Below are positions 17,319 to 26,531 of a stretch of DNA of 58,106 bases, one piece after another; position 1 is the stretch's first letter, and every line of letters starts with the position of its first letter. A model generated the notes under the pieces. The model made no database searches and had not been told where the DNA came from. It saw nothing but the letters and a program-made list of their open reading frames with translations. The translations under genes were made by a program, and so were the position numbers. Origin of the DNA: Phycisphaerae bacterium (GTDB taxonomy: Bacteria > Planctomycetota > Phycisphaerae > Tepidisphaerales > Tepidisphaeraceae); the NCBI GenBank assembly GCA_025924315.1, contig JAICIO010000031.1, positions 1 to 58,106 of the forward strand. The letters run 5' to 3'.

Positions 17319-18761
17319 ATGCCGGAGCGTGCGGTTGGAATCGCCCTTCTGGGCGGCGGGGTTGTCGGCAGCGGCGTGATCAAGATTCTCGCCGACCAGC
17401 GCGAGCTGCTGCGCCGCCGCACCGGCCTCACCTTCGACATTCGCCACGTCGTCGTGCGCGATCCGAAGAAACACGCCGAGCTGCATGCCAGCCTGCCCAT
17501 CACCACCGACGCCGCCAAGGCGATCGATGATCCGAAAGTCGAAATCGTCGTCGAATTAATCGGCGGCACAACCACCGCCGGTGAATGGATCGAGCGCGCG
17601 ATCAAACATGGCAAACCGGTCGTCACGGCGAACAAAAGCCTGCTCGCCGCGCGCGGCGCGGAACTTTTCACGCTCGCGAAAAAGCACAACACCGCCATCG
17701 CGTTCGAAGCCAGCTGCGGCGGCGGGATTCCGATCATCGACGCGCTGAGCAAAGGCCTCATCGCCAATCGCATCGACGCACTCGTCGGCATCGTCAACGG
17801 CACGTGCAACGTCATCCTCACGCGCATGACCCGCAACGGCTGGAGCTATGCGAAAGCGCTGGAAGAAGCGCAGAAGGCGGGTTTCGCCGAGGCCGATCCC
17901 TCGCTCGATGTTTCTGGACGAGATGCCGCGCAGAAGCTCGCGCTTCTCGCAAGCCTCGCGTTCAACGCGCGTGTCGTCGAAAGCGATATTCATGTCGAAG
18001 GCGTCGACAAAATCCAACCCGCCGACATTAACTTCGCCGGCGAGCTCGGTTACGTGATCAAGCTCCTCGCGATCGCGGAGCGAGCTCCGCAGGGTTCAGG
18101 GTTCAGGGTTCAGGGTTCAGCAGCACGCAATTCACTGAACCCTGAACCCTCTTCGAGCCTGACTTCGATGAGCTCAGTCGTATCCAGCCTCAGAGCCGAA
18201 GGCCGAACCCTGAACCCGTTGTATCTCCGCGTCCACCCGACACTCGTGCACAAGGACGACGTGCTGGCGGAAGTCAGCGGCAGCTTCAACGCGATCAGCG
18301 TGTACGGCCACGCGCTCGGCCACGCGCTGTTCTACGGCCGCGGCGCAGGACAAATGCCCACCGCCAGCGCCGTCGTCGCGGATCTCGTCAGCGTCGCGCT
18401 TGGCACCACCCCGCTCGCGTTCAAGCAACTGCAGATCTTCCCCGACGCCACTTCCCCGGCGGACGTTCTTCCGATCGAAGAGCTCCAGTCGCGCTACTAC
18501 ATCCGCCTGATGGCGCGCGACGTCCCGGGCGTGATGGCCGAAGTCACCGAAGCCCTCGGTCGCGACAAGATCAGCTTGTCGGCCGTCCTCCAGCGCGAAA
18601 GCGACGAAGGCCAATACGTGCCCGTCGTGATCACGACGCACATGGCGAATGAAGGCGCGATGCGCCAGGCGCTCAAGGCCATCGACTCGCTGAAGACAAT
18701 CCAGCCTCCGAGCGTCTGTCTCCGAATCATCGATCAACCGCGCGAATTCGGAGGTGGGTGA
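17319..18761 (+). CDS. hom: Homoserine dehydrogenase with in-frame repeat-derived insert
   Basis: A 480-residue enzyme reducing aspartate semialdehyde to homoserine with NAD(P)H, the branch point to threonine and methionine. The Rossmann motif is LLGGGVVGSGV (about residues 9-19), VTANKSLL (about 105) carries the conserved lysine, and DVSGRDAAQKLALL lies in the catalytic domain. An ACT domain (YIRLMARDVPGVMAEVTEAL) occupies about 393-475. Between LLAIAE and LRVHPTLV, normally a short loop, there are about 40 extra residues (about 258-300) encoded by GGGTTCAG-type direct and inverted repeats at 18091-18217. The frame is kept open through the insert. RBS TGGAG precedes the ATG. Confidence 0.95.
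   Translation: MPERAVGIALLGGGVVGSGVIKILADQRELLRRRTGLTFDIRHVVVRDPKKHAELHASLPITTDAAKAIDDPKVEIVVELIGGTTTAGEWIERAIKHGKPVVTANKSLLAARGAELFTLAKKHNTAIAFEASCGGGIPIIDALSKGLIANRIDALVGIVNGTCNVILTRMTRNGWSYAKALEEAQKAGFAEADPSLDVSGRDAAQKLALLASLAFNARVVESDIHVEGVDKIQPADINFAGELGYVIKLLAIAERAPQGSGFRVQGSAARNSLNPEPSSSLTSMSSVVSSLRAEGRTLNPLYLRVHPTLVHKDDVLAEVSGSFNAISVYGHALGHALFYGRGAGQMPTASAVVADLVSVALGTTPLAFKQLQIFPDATSPADVLPIEELQSRYYIRLMARDVPGVMAEVTEALGRDKISLSAVLQRESDEGQYVPVVITTHMANEGAMRQALKAIDSLKTIQPPSVCLRIIDQPREFGGG
18091..18217. repeat. Palindromic repeat inserted in frame inside hom
   Basis: Four tandem AGGGTTC units (18091-18120) face CTGAACCCTGAACCCT (18135-18150) and GAACCCTGAACCC (18205-18217). It is the only repeat of this type that lies inside a conserved gene in the window. 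All other elements are intergenic. Confidence 0.9.
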
Positions 18762-18763
18762 CG

Positions 18764-19114
18764 ATGCAACTCGGCCACATCGAATTGTTCGTCGCGGACC
18801 CTCAGGCGTCGAAGGCGTTTTATCGCGATGTGCTTGGCTTCGACGTCGTCTCCGAGCAGAGCGAGAAGTACATCTGGATACGACTCGGCGAGCAGCAGAT
18901 TCTCCTGCGGCCGGGACGATTGCACATCAAAACGACCGCCTACGCCGGCGCACCAACGGGTCTCGTGCTCTACACCGACGATCTGCAAGCGACGGCCGAT
19001 CAGCTTCGCGCTCGCGGATTGCAATTCAAAGGCACCGACGGCAGCGACAAGTGTCTCAGTTTCACCGATCCCGATGGACATTGGTTTCAGCTGGTGAATC
19101 CGAAGGATCACTAG
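18764..19114 (+). CDS. VOC (glyoxalase/bleomycin-resistance) family protein
   Basis: A 116-residue single VOC module. The first half begins with LGHIELFVADPQASKAFYRD and the second ends with CLSFTDPDGHWFQLVNP. Metal-ligand positions typical of the fold (H near residue 5, E near the C-terminal strand) are only partly present, so metal dependence is uncertain. The substrate is unknown. The ATG at 18764 lies 2 bases after the hom stop and has GGAGG at 18750-18754 inside hom, so it is translationally coupled to hom. Confidence 0.85.
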   Translation: MQLGHIELFVADPQASKAFYRDVLGFDVVSEQSEKYIWIRLGEQQILLRPGRLHIKTTAYAGAPTGLVLYTDDLQATADQLRARGLQFKGTDGSDKCLSFTDPDGHWFQLVNPKDH

Positions 19115-19129
19115 TCTGCTTTCCTACGA

Positions 19130-19149
19130 ACCAAGTGCATTGGTATAAT
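19130..19149 (+). promoter_or_regulatory. Predicted vapBC promoter and operator
   Basis: A perfect TATAAT box (19144-19149) stands about 11 bases before the antitoxin ATG, so the transcript would have almost no leader. It overlaps by one base the dyad ACCAAGTGCATTGGT (19130-19144), a plausible operator for autorepression by the toxin-antitoxin complex. The -35 region is not well conserved. Confidence 0.5.
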
Positions 19150-19160
19150 TAAAGAGCACC

Positions 19161-19403
19161 ATGGGCTCTGAACTGCACATCGTTACGAAGGTACTTCCTG
19201 GAAACAGAGTCGAAGTCACGAATCCCGAGCTTAAAGAGGGCGACGAGGTGGAAGTTGTCATCAAATCCGCCTCCCCTGATGCGAGCGCGGAAATGACTTT
19301 GATGCAATTCCTTGATTCGCTGCCGGAGGGTCCGAGGTCCGCAGCAACCTGGGAAGAAGTCGAACGACAATTCCGCGAGGAGCGCGACTCGTGGGATCGC
19401 TGA
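19161..19403 (+). CDS. vapB: VapB-like antitoxin
   Basis: An 80-residue acidic protein that would bind and neutralise the PIN toxin encoded directly downstream. The N-terminal half (residues 1-38) reads as a small beta-rich DNA-binding fold of the AbrB or related class. The C-terminal half (SAATWEEVERQFREERDSWD) is the typical Glu/Arg-rich helix that wraps the toxin. Its stop codon lies inside the toxin gene (13-base overlap). The assignment rests mostly on the partner and gene arrangement. Confidence 0.78.
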   Translation: MGSELHIVTKVLPGNRVEVTNPELKEGDEVEVVIKSASPDASAEMTLMQFLDSLPEGPRSAATWEEVERQFREERDSWDR

Positions 19404-19834
19404 ATTTACCATCGGCCGGTGCAATCTACGTTGATACGCAAATCCTGATCTACACCGTTCAGCGCCATCCCAAGTATCTGCCTCTTTTGGCGCCACTTTG
19501 GTCCAGCCTCGCCTCTGGAGCCATTCACGTCGCTCTGAGTGAACTCGCGCTGATGGAGGTGTTGGTTGCGCCGATCCGTCAAGCAAATGCTGCGCTAATT
19601 GCTGACTATGAACTGTTTGTTCGCCTTCCGGGCATCGAGTTAAAAGCGATCGATCGTGCAACATTATACGAAGCAGCGCGACACCGTGCATCGACACCAC
19701 GACTAAAAACCCCTGATGCGATTCATCTGGCCACTAGTAGTCTCGCTGGTTGCCAAATGTATTTAACGAACGACCGCGGGCTACAGAATATTCTATCTGT
19801 CCCGACTGTTGTGCTCGACGATTTAATTCCTTGA
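19391..19834 (+). CDS. vapC: VapC-like PIN-domain ribonuclease toxin
   Basis: A 147-residue PIN-domain endoribonuclease. Acidic metal ligands are in YVDTQILIYT (about residue 15), the mid-helix glutamate in LSELALMEVL, and the aspartates in KTPDAIHLATS and LTNDRGL. Related toxins cut tRNA or rRNA. It starts at GTG 19391 within the antitoxin gene, which indicates translational coupling. The pair interrupts a row of amino-acid biosynthesis genes, suggesting acquisition by transfer. Confidence 0.9.
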   Translation: MGSLNLPSAGAIYVDTQILIYTVQRHPKYLPLLAPLWSSLASGAIHVALSELALMEVLVAPIRQANAALIADYELFVRLPGIELKAIDRATLYEAARHRASTPRLKTPDAIHLATSSLAGCQMYLTNDRGLQNILSVPTVVLDDLIP

Positions 19835-19844
19835 AATTGTTCTC

Positions 19845-21044
19845 ATGAAATACTGCATCATCATCCCCGACGGCGCCGCCGACGAACCTTTGAAAGAGCT
19901 CGGTGGCAAAACGCCAATCGAGGCCGCCAGCACGCCGAACATGGACGCCATCGCGACCGAAGGTCGCCAGGGCGTCGTGCGGACGATCCCAGAAGGTTTC
20001 GAAAGCGGCAGCGACGTCGCGATCATGACGCTTCTTGGTTACGCGCCCAAGCAATATCACACCGGCCGCGCGCCGCTTGAGGCGGCGGCGCAGCACATCC
20101 CGCTTTCCAAAACCGATTGGGTCTTTCGCTGCAACCTCGTGACCGTCGTCGACGGCATCATGAAGGATCACTCCGCCGGCGGAATCAGCGACGCCGAAGC
20201 TCAGCGGCTGATCAAGGACCTGGCGCGCAAGCTCAACCTGCCGGGCTTCGAGTTTTACACCGGCGTGAGTTATCGCAACCTGCTCGTTTATAGAGGAAGC
20301 GATCACTTTGATCTGGTCACCAAGCCGCCGCACGAGATTCCCGACGAGCCGATCGCGAAATACCTTCCGAAAGGCGAAGGCAGCGACATTTTGCGGCACA
20401 TCATGGAAGAGTCGCGCGAGCTGTTCGCCGATCACGAGATCAACGAAACCCGGCGCGAAACAGGGCTGAACCCCGCCAGCCAGGTTTGGCTTTGGGGTCA
20501 GGGCCACGCACCCGATATGCCGAAGTTCAAGGACCGGTTCAATGTGAACACCGGCTGCATGATTACGGGCGTCGATCTCTTGCGCGGTCTCGCCGTCCTG
20601 CTTGGCTGGGACGTAAAAGAAGTCGAAGGGATGACCAGTTTTCACGACACGAACTACGCCGGCCAGGGCCAGGCGACCTGCGCGATGCTCGACAAGTACG
20701 ATCTCGTCCTCTCGCATATCGAAGCGCCGGACGAAGCCTCGCACCAGGCGGACTGGAAGACGAAGGTCGCGTCCATCCAAGCCATCGATCGCTACATCGT
20801 CGGCCCGGTGCTGGAAAAACTGAAGACGTTTCCCGAGTGGCGGATCCTCGTGCTGCCGGATCATCCCACCAACATCACCACGCGCAAGCACGGCTATGCC
20901 CCCACGATTTTCGAAATGGCCGGCACGCGCGTGCGCAGCGTGCTCAAAGCGCCGTACTCCGAGAAGAACGCCGCCAAGAGCGATCTCAAGATCGAGCAAG
21001 GCCACGAACTGATGGAATACTTCCTCCGCGGAGGAAATCTTTAG
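19845..21044 (+). CDS. apgM-type phosphoglycerate mutase homologue, putative homoserine kinase
   Basis: A 399-residue member of the alkaline-phosphatase superfamily, in the archaeal-type cofactor-independent phosphoglycerate mutase group. Metal-ligand motifs include the N-terminal IIPDGAADEP, the ESGSDVAIMTLLGY serine region, a central HIEAPDEASH and the C-terminal LPDHPTNITTRKH. In many bacteria this family lies beside hom and aspartate kinase and is annotated as a functional analogue of homoserine kinase. That arrangement holds here: hom at 17319 and aspartate kinase at 22718, with no GHMP-type ThrB in view. A glycolytic mutase role remains possible. Confidence 0.85.
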   Translation: MKYCIIIPDGAADEPLKELGGKTPIEAASTPNMDAIATEGRQGVVRTIPEGFESGSDVAIMTLLGYAPKQYHTGRAPLEAAAQHIPLSKTDWVFRCNLVTVVDGIMKDHSAGGISDAEAQRLIKDLARKLNLPGFEFYTGVSYRNLLVYRGSDHFDLVTKPPHEIPDEPIAKYLPKGEGSDILRHIMEESRELFADHEINETRRETGLNPASQVWLWGQGHAPDMPKFKDRFNVNTGCMITGVDLLRGLAVLLGWDVKEVEGMTSFHDTNYAGQGQATCAMLDKYDLVLSHIEAPDEASHQADWKTKVASIQAIDRYIVGPVLEKLKTFPEWRILVLPDHPTNITTRKHGYAPTIFEMAGTRVRSVLKAPYSEKNAAKSDLKIEQGHELMEYFLRGGNL

Positions 21045-21053
21045 CGTGGATCG

Positions 21054-21647
21054 ATGATCGAGTTGAACTTTGAATTCACGAAGAGCGAACTGCTCGAAGC
21101 GCAGCGCCGGATGAATCCGGCCGTGCGTTTCCTCGCGATTCTCATGGTGCTGGTGGCCCTCTTCTTCCTCTGGCTCGGATACAGGACGGTGTTTGCAATC
21201 GGTTCCCCGACAGGAGCGCCGGTTTCGAAGACAACCCAAGCCGCGGATCTCGTCGCTGGAATGCTCCCCTTCGCGGTTTATGTGGCGATCAACATTCCAG
21301 TCTTTTTGGCCCTGCGTAAGCGACTGAGGAGACAGCGTGCAAATCCACTACTTGCCGGCCCGCGTCGGATGATCTTCGATGATGCGGGCATCCGATCGGT
21401 CCATGCTTTGGCCGAAACGTTCTATCGCTGGGAAGTCATCGAGAAGGTGTTCGTGACGAAGCAGCTGTATCTGCTGCGCGCTTGGTCGATCGTCTTGATC
21501 GTTCCGAAGCGTGCGATTCCACCGAACCAGCTCGAACAGTTCGAACACCTCGTGCGCAGTCGCATGATGGAACGAACGCGTGGTTTTCCGGTGCTCACTT
21601 CGCCGCCGCCGCTGCCTGCTGCGAACATTCAACAGGGACACGTGTGA
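21054..21647 (+). CDS. YcxB-like membrane protein, first paralogue
   Basis: A 197-residue protein with two transmembrane segments (VRFLAILMVLVALFFLWLGY and LVAGMLPFAVYVAINIPVFL), followed by a cytosolic YcxB-like domain (IFDDAGIRSVHALAETFYRW to VPKRAIPPNQ). The tail is rich in proline. Function is unknown. Its last codon and stop overlap the GTG of the next gene (GTGA), so the two are coupled. The next gene encodes a longer relative, suggesting a tandem duplication and divergence. Confidence 0.72.
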   Translation: MIELNFEFTKSELLEAQRRMNPAVRFLAILMVLVALFFLWLGYRTVFAIGSPTGAPVSKTTQAADLVAGMLPFAVYVAINIPVFLALRKRLRRQRANPLLAGPRRMIFDDAGIRSVHALAETFYRWEVIEKVFVTKQLYLLRAWSIVLIVPKRAIPPNQLEQFEHLVRSRMMERTRGFPVLTSPPPLPAANIQQGHV

Positions 21648-22549
21648 GCGAATCGACTTCTCCCGACTTCGCCACCCCGCTGAAAGTCGTCGCGTCGTTC
21701 AACTACACAATCGACGACCTGCGCGAGGGCCTTGCGCCACAGGATGTGGAGAAACGGAAGAAACGCACGTGGCAGCAATCGCTCGTCTACTGGGTGGTAT
21801 TCGCGGCGCTGGCGATGGTGATCTTTATTTTCCTTCAGCGACAGAGCGTCACGCCACGCACCGGCCTCACGCCCTCTCGAGAGCCGAAGCACGAATTCAT
21901 CGATGCCAAATACATTCTGATCCCCTCCACCGCCGCGGCGCTGGCGTTCACGTTGTTCGTCGCCGGTGTCGTGGCCAGCGCGAAGATGAGCGGGGCGAAA
22001 TCGGAGACCACGCGCGACCGCGCACCCATTCCAATCGTGGGCAGCGTGTTTGTTTGCGTGTTGTTGTTGATCGTCGCGGGCCTGCTGCCGGATTTTGTGC
22101 CTGACATCAAAGTCAATCCGGCCGAGAGCTCGCTGAACCTCATCGCGTTCGCGCCCTGGATCGTGATGTTTCTTATCATCATCGTGCTCGTCCTGATGTT
22201 GCGCGGTAAAACTCTCGAACGGCAGTGGAACAGCAAACCCGGCTACCAGCGGCGCCGAACGATTACGCTGGATGAAGCAGGCGTTCGCAATGGGGATGAG
22301 CTTGGCGAGAGTTTTTACAAGTGGTCTTACTTCAAGCGCGCTTGGGAAAAGCCGAACGTTCTGGTGCTGGTGGACGAGTCGGACTTGCGACACATCCTAC
22401 CGAAGCGCGCGTTCGAAGACGTCGGCGGGCTCGAGAGCGCGCGATCGCTCATCGGCAGTCACATCGCCGATTCAAAGTTCGTCATCGAACCGGCAGGATT
22501 TCCGGTGAGGCCGATCACGCCACCACCGATTCCGAGGGTCGATCATTGA
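21644..22549 (+). CDS. YcxB-like membrane protein, second paralogue
   Basis: A 301-residue membrane protein starting at GTG 21644, overlapping the previous stop. It has about four transmembrane segments (near residues 48, 95, 135 and 175), then a YcxB-like domain (TITLDEAGVRNGDELGESFY, SYFKRAWEKPNVLVL and HILPKRAFED). The arrangement matches its upstream neighbour but with two extra helices. Both end in a proline-rich tail (RPITPPPIPR). The role is unknown, possibly a two-component membrane complex. Confidence 0.7.
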   Translation: MSESTSPDFATPLKVVASFNYTIDDLREGLAPQDVEKRKKRTWQQSLVYWVVFAALAMVIFIFLQRQSVTPRTGLTPSREPKHEFIDAKYILIPSTAAALAFTLFVAGVVASAKMSGAKSETTRDRAPIPIVGSVFVCVLLLIVAGLLPDFVPDIKVNPAESSLNLIAFAPWIVMFLIIIVLVLMLRGKTLERQWNSKPGYQRRRTITLDEAGVRNGDELGESFYKWSYFKRAWEKPNVLVLVDESDLRHILPKRAFEDVGGLESARSLIGSHIADSKFVIEPAGFPVRPITPPPIPRVDH

Positions 22550-22557
22550 TCTCTCCG

Positions 22558-22631
22558 CGTGTAGCCGGCGGGCGTTCTCGGCGGTAGTTTTGGGGCCCAG
22601 GGACACGGCGAGCAAGCTCGCCGGCTACACG
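22558..22631. repeat. REP/BIME (GTGTAGCC family)
   Basis: The outer ends are CGTGTAGCCGGCG and CGCCGGCTACACG. The right arm has the hairpin GGCGAGCAAGCTCGCC with a GTAG foot (as CTAC). The left arm is a diverged copy. It ends 19 bases before the predicted aspartate kinase promoter. Confidence 0.85.
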
Positions 22632-22649
22632 AAGAAACGCCTCCTCCAT

Positions 22650-22677
22650 TTGAGACTTTTCCCTCGATCACTATAAT
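22650..22677 (+). promoter_or_regulatory. Predicted sigma-70 promoter of aspartate kinase
   Basis: TTGAGA (22650-22655) and a perfect TATAAT (22672-22677) are separated by 16 bases, a near-consensus housekeeping promoter. The kinase ATG is at 22718, giving a leader of about 34 bases. No attenuator or riboswitch fits in that space. Confidence 0.6.
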
Positions 22678-22717
22678 TCGCCCCTCCCCCGCTTCTTACG
22701 GAGAACAGGGCGTTTTT

Positions 22718-23950
<1,233 letters not shown>

Positions 23951-23976
23951 CCACTCCCGATCGCGTGCGCGAACAC

Positions 23977-24048
23977 CGTGGCGAGGGCATCTTGCCCTCG
24001 CAGTTGCGGCTAGAGCCGCTTGCGCGAGGGCGGGACGCCCTCGCCACG
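23977..24048. repeat. REP/BIME family C, copy 1
   Basis: GTGG-footed arms with hairpin GAGGGCATCTTGCCCTC on the left and GAGGGCGGGACGCCCTC on the right, around a third central hairpin GCGGCTAGAGCCGC. It is nearly identical to the copy at 49494-49563. Half a CTCAGGATGAC repeat follows at 24064-24074. Confidence 0.93.
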
Positions 24049-24109
24049 CAAAAGATCACACGCGCTCAGGATGACATTTCTTGACGTGATTGACCTCGTA
24101 TGGAGATGA

Positions 24110-24703
24110 TTGCCCGTCGTGTCCGCGACGCGACACAACATCCCGCTGCTCCTCCGCCGCCGCCGTGTCATTCGAATCGTGGTGATCGCGGTTCTGCTGC
24201 TGATCGTTTTCCTTATCCTCGTAGATCACGCCGGCGGGCTCGGTTATCGCGGAAACGATTGGGCGAACTTTTATCAGAAAACTGTCCACGTCAGGCGCGT
24301 CGCCACGTCAGATCAATTCATTCTCGATGACGGAACGATTGTGCAACTGCTCGGTGTGACGCCGGCGCTGAGTGACTTCGCCGGTCGTGGACAGACTTAT
24401 CTCGCGAAGCGGCTTGAGGGAAAAGACGTCACGCTGCGTCTTGAAGCAACGCAGACGCGCGACTCCGCGGGGCATCTACTCGCGTACGTCTATTTCACCG
24501 ACATTGACCTCATCAACTTCGACATCGTCCACGACGGCCAGGCTTTCGCGGATCGGCGTGTCACACACTCATTGCATCAGCAGATCGAACAGGCGGAGAA
24601 CGATGCGAGGAAGAAGCAGCGCGGGATGTGGAAGGATTTAAGTTGGAGCGATCAGCCCGCGTGGCGGCAGGAGTGGGTGAAATCGCTCTCGCGAAGAAAG
24701 TGA
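24110..24703 (+). CDS. Membrane-anchored SNase-like (thermonuclease fold) protein
   Basis: A 197-residue protein with an N-terminal transmembrane anchor (VIRIVVIAVLLLIVFLILV) and a staphylococcal-nuclease-like beta barrel at about 60-175. The fold signature is recognisable: a GVTP turn, a RLEGKDVTLRLE strand, an AYVYF strand, then INFDIVHDGQAFAD and a C-terminal RKKQRGMW helix. The residues that form the catalytic Arg-Glu-Arg set in true nucleases are not evident; GVTPALSD replaces the usual D-x-PE and SAGHLLA the usual YGR. It may bind nucleic acid without cutting. The start is uncertain: TTG 24110 or GTG 24119, both following GGAG at 24102. Confidence 0.75.
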   Translation: MPVVSATRHNIPLLLRRRRVIRIVVIAVLLLIVFLILVDHAGGLGYRGNDWANFYQKTVHVRRVATSDQFILDDGTIVQLLGVTPALSDFAGRGQTYLAKRLEGKDVTLRLEATQTRDSAGHLLAYVYFTDIDLINFDIVHDGQAFADRRVTHSLHQQIEQAENDARKKQRGMWKDLSWSDQPAWRQEWVKSLSRRK

Positions 24704-24711
24704 CGCATAAA

Positions 24712-24770
24712 CGTGACACGGGCTTTCCAGCCCGTGCGGGATGCGCACGGCTTAGAAAAGCCGTGTCACG
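24712..24770. repeat. REP/BIME-like palindrome (CGTGACACGG family)
   Basis: The outer arms CGTGACACGG and CCGTGTCACG enclose two hairpins, CACGGGCTTTCCAGCCCGTG and CACGGCTTAGAAAAGCCGTG. It lies between the convergent SNase-like gene and pyrG and could stop transcription from both sides. Confidence 0.88.
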
Positions 24771-24785
24771 ACTGCAGTATACGGC

Positions 24786-26531
24786 TCACACCGCCTGCGG
24801 TTCCGCCTTTTTATTCTTCGCGTATTCCATCGCGGCGCGGACGAGGCCGAGGAAGAACGGTTGTGGGCGTAGTGGACGACTCGTCAATTCCGGATGCGCT
24901 TGTGTGCCGATGAAGAACGGATGCACGCTCTGCGGCAACTCGAGGATTTGCATGATTGGCTGATGCGGATGCCGGCCGCTGAAGACCAGGCCGCCCTGCT
25001 CGAGCGCAGGAATAAACCGCGGATCGACTTCGTAGCGATGGCGGAAGCGGAGGCGGATGTTCTTCGCGTTGTCGAAGAGTTTCGCGGCGAGCGTGTCCGG
25101 TTTGATCTCGACGTCTTTTCCGCCGAGGCGCATGTTTCCGCCGAGGCCTTCGATCTTTTTCTGTTCGGGAAGAATGTCGATCACCGGGAACTTGCAGCCG
25201 GGCTCGAACTCCGTGCTGTTCGCGCCCTGAATATTGCAGACGTTTCGCGCGTACTCGATCACCGCCATCTGGAAGCCAAGACATAGGCCGAGATACGGCA
25301 CCTTCTGCTCGCGGGCGAAGCGGATGCACTCGATCTTGCCTTCAGTGCCACGCACGCCGAAGCCACCGGGCACGATGATGCCATGCACGTCGCCGAGGCG
25401 TTTCACCACATTGCCCGGCGCGATCTCCGTCGTGTCGAGCCATTTGAAGTTTACGTTCACGCCGAGATTCACGCCGCAGTGCTCGCCGGCCTTGATGATG
25501 CTGGCATACGCGTCGCGCAGCGCGGTGTATTTGCCGGTCACCGCGATCGTCACGTTGTTTTCCGATTTGCCGATGCGATCGACAAACCATCGCCAGCGCG
25601 CCCGAGCCTTGTCCTCGTGCCGTTGATCGACGCGGTCATGCACACCGAGCAACGTGAGCACTTCGCGGTCCATGCCCTGATCGCGCAGCATGTCCGGCAC
25701 GAGATAGATGCTGTCCACGTCGTGCATCGACACGACGCGGCGCATCGGCACGTTCGTGTACATCGAGATCTTTTCGCGGACTTTTTCTTTGACCGGATTG
25801 GCGGCGCGGCATGCGATGATGTGGGGCATCACGCCGACTTCCATCAGGCGCTTGATGCCAAGTTGGGCGGCCTTGGATTTCTGCTCGCCGAGCGCGCCGG
25901 GTTCGAGCACATACGTCAGCGCGACGAACACCGTCGAGTTTTCGCCTTCCTCATACGCGAGCTGTCGGCATGCTTCGAGGTAGAACATGTTTTCGTAGTC
26001 GCCGACCGTTCCGCCGACTTCGACGAACACCACGTCCGCCTGGCTTTTCACCGCCAGTTCGCGAAGCTTCAGCTTTACTTCGCCGACGACATGCGGGATG
26101 ACCTGTACGTCGCGGCCGAGGTAACCGCCTTCGCGCTCTTTCTTCAAAACGCCCGAAAGCATCTGGCCGTTGGTGGTGAAGTTCGCCGCCGACAGGTCGA
26201 GGTCGAGCAACCGCTCGTAGGTCCCCAGGTCCATGTCGGTTTCCATGCCGTCGTCGAGCACGAACACCTCGCCGTGGCGATAGGGATTGAGCGTGCCGGA
26301 ATCGATGTTGAGGTAACCCTCCATCTTGATTGGCGCGACCTTCAGGCCTTTATCTTGAAGAAGTTTGGCCAGCGATGAGCTGAAGATCCCTTTGCCCAGG
26401 CCCGACATGACGGTGCCGAGGACGATGACGTATTTCGTCTGCCCGCGGCGATAGCCCTGCGGCATCGGCGTGTAAAATTCGGTCTCTTCCTGCTGGCGAC
26501 CGATCAGGGCGAGTAAATCTTCATTGCTCAT
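24786..26531 (-). CDS. pyrG: CTP synthase
   Basis: A 581-residue glutamine-dependent CTP synthase converting UTP to CTP. The N-terminal synthase domain (about 30-300) has VIVLGTVMSGLGKGIFSSS and the HGEVFVLDDGMETDMDLG block. The C-terminal class I glutaminase has the nucleophile cysteine in GLCLGFQM and the oxyanion GGFGVRG. Two points differ from common forms: an N-terminal extension of about 30 residues, and MEGYLNIDSGTLNP in place of the usual DPYLN-DPGTM loop, where Glu replaces the first Asp. The ATG overlaps the kdsB stop (ATGA), so supply of CTP is coupled to its use in CMP-Kdo synthesis. Confidence 0.96.
   Translation of the reverse strand: MSNEDLLALIGRQQEETEFYTPMPQGYRRGQTKYVIVLGTVMSGLGKGIFSSSLAKLLQDKGLKVAPIKMEGYLNIDSGTLNPYRHGEVFVLDDGMETDMDLGTYERLLDLDLSAANFTTNGQMLSGVLKKEREGGYLGRDVQVIPHVVGEVKLKLRELAVKSQADVVFVEVGGTVGDYENMFYLEACRQLAYEEGENSTVFVALTYVLEPGALGEQKSKAAQLGIKRLMEVGVMPHIIACRAANPVKEKVREKISMYTNVPMRRVVSMHDVDSIYLVPDMLRDQGMDREVLTLLGVHDRVDQRHEDKARARWRWFVDRIGKSENNVTIAVTGKYTALRDAYASIIKAGEHCGVNLGVNVNFKWLDTTEIAPGNVVKRLGDVHGIIVPGGFGVRGTEGKIECIRFAREQKVPYLGLCLGFQMAVIEYARNVCNIQGANSTEFEPGCKFPVIDILPEQKKIEGLGGNMRLGGKDVEIKPDTLAAKLFDNAKNIRLRFRHRYEVDPRFIPALEQGGLVFSGRHPHQPIMQILELPQSVHPFFIGTQAHPELTSRPLRPQPFFLGLVRAAMEYAKNKKAEPQAV

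Noticed and set aside
18091-18150. Tandem GGGTTCAG units considered as a CRISPR-like or microsatellite array
   Set aside because: The units are 7-8 bases with no spacers, and they are paired with inverted copies; a palindromic element fits better.
19161-19834. Possible phage or island boundary around the VapBC genes
   Set aside because: No integrase, tRNA or direct-repeat ends are visible; only a small insertion of the pair can be argued.
22600-22717. Possible riboswitch or attenuator upstream of aspartate kinase
   Set aside because: The predicted leader is only about 34 bases, and the nearby structured sequence belongs to a REP upstream of the promoter.
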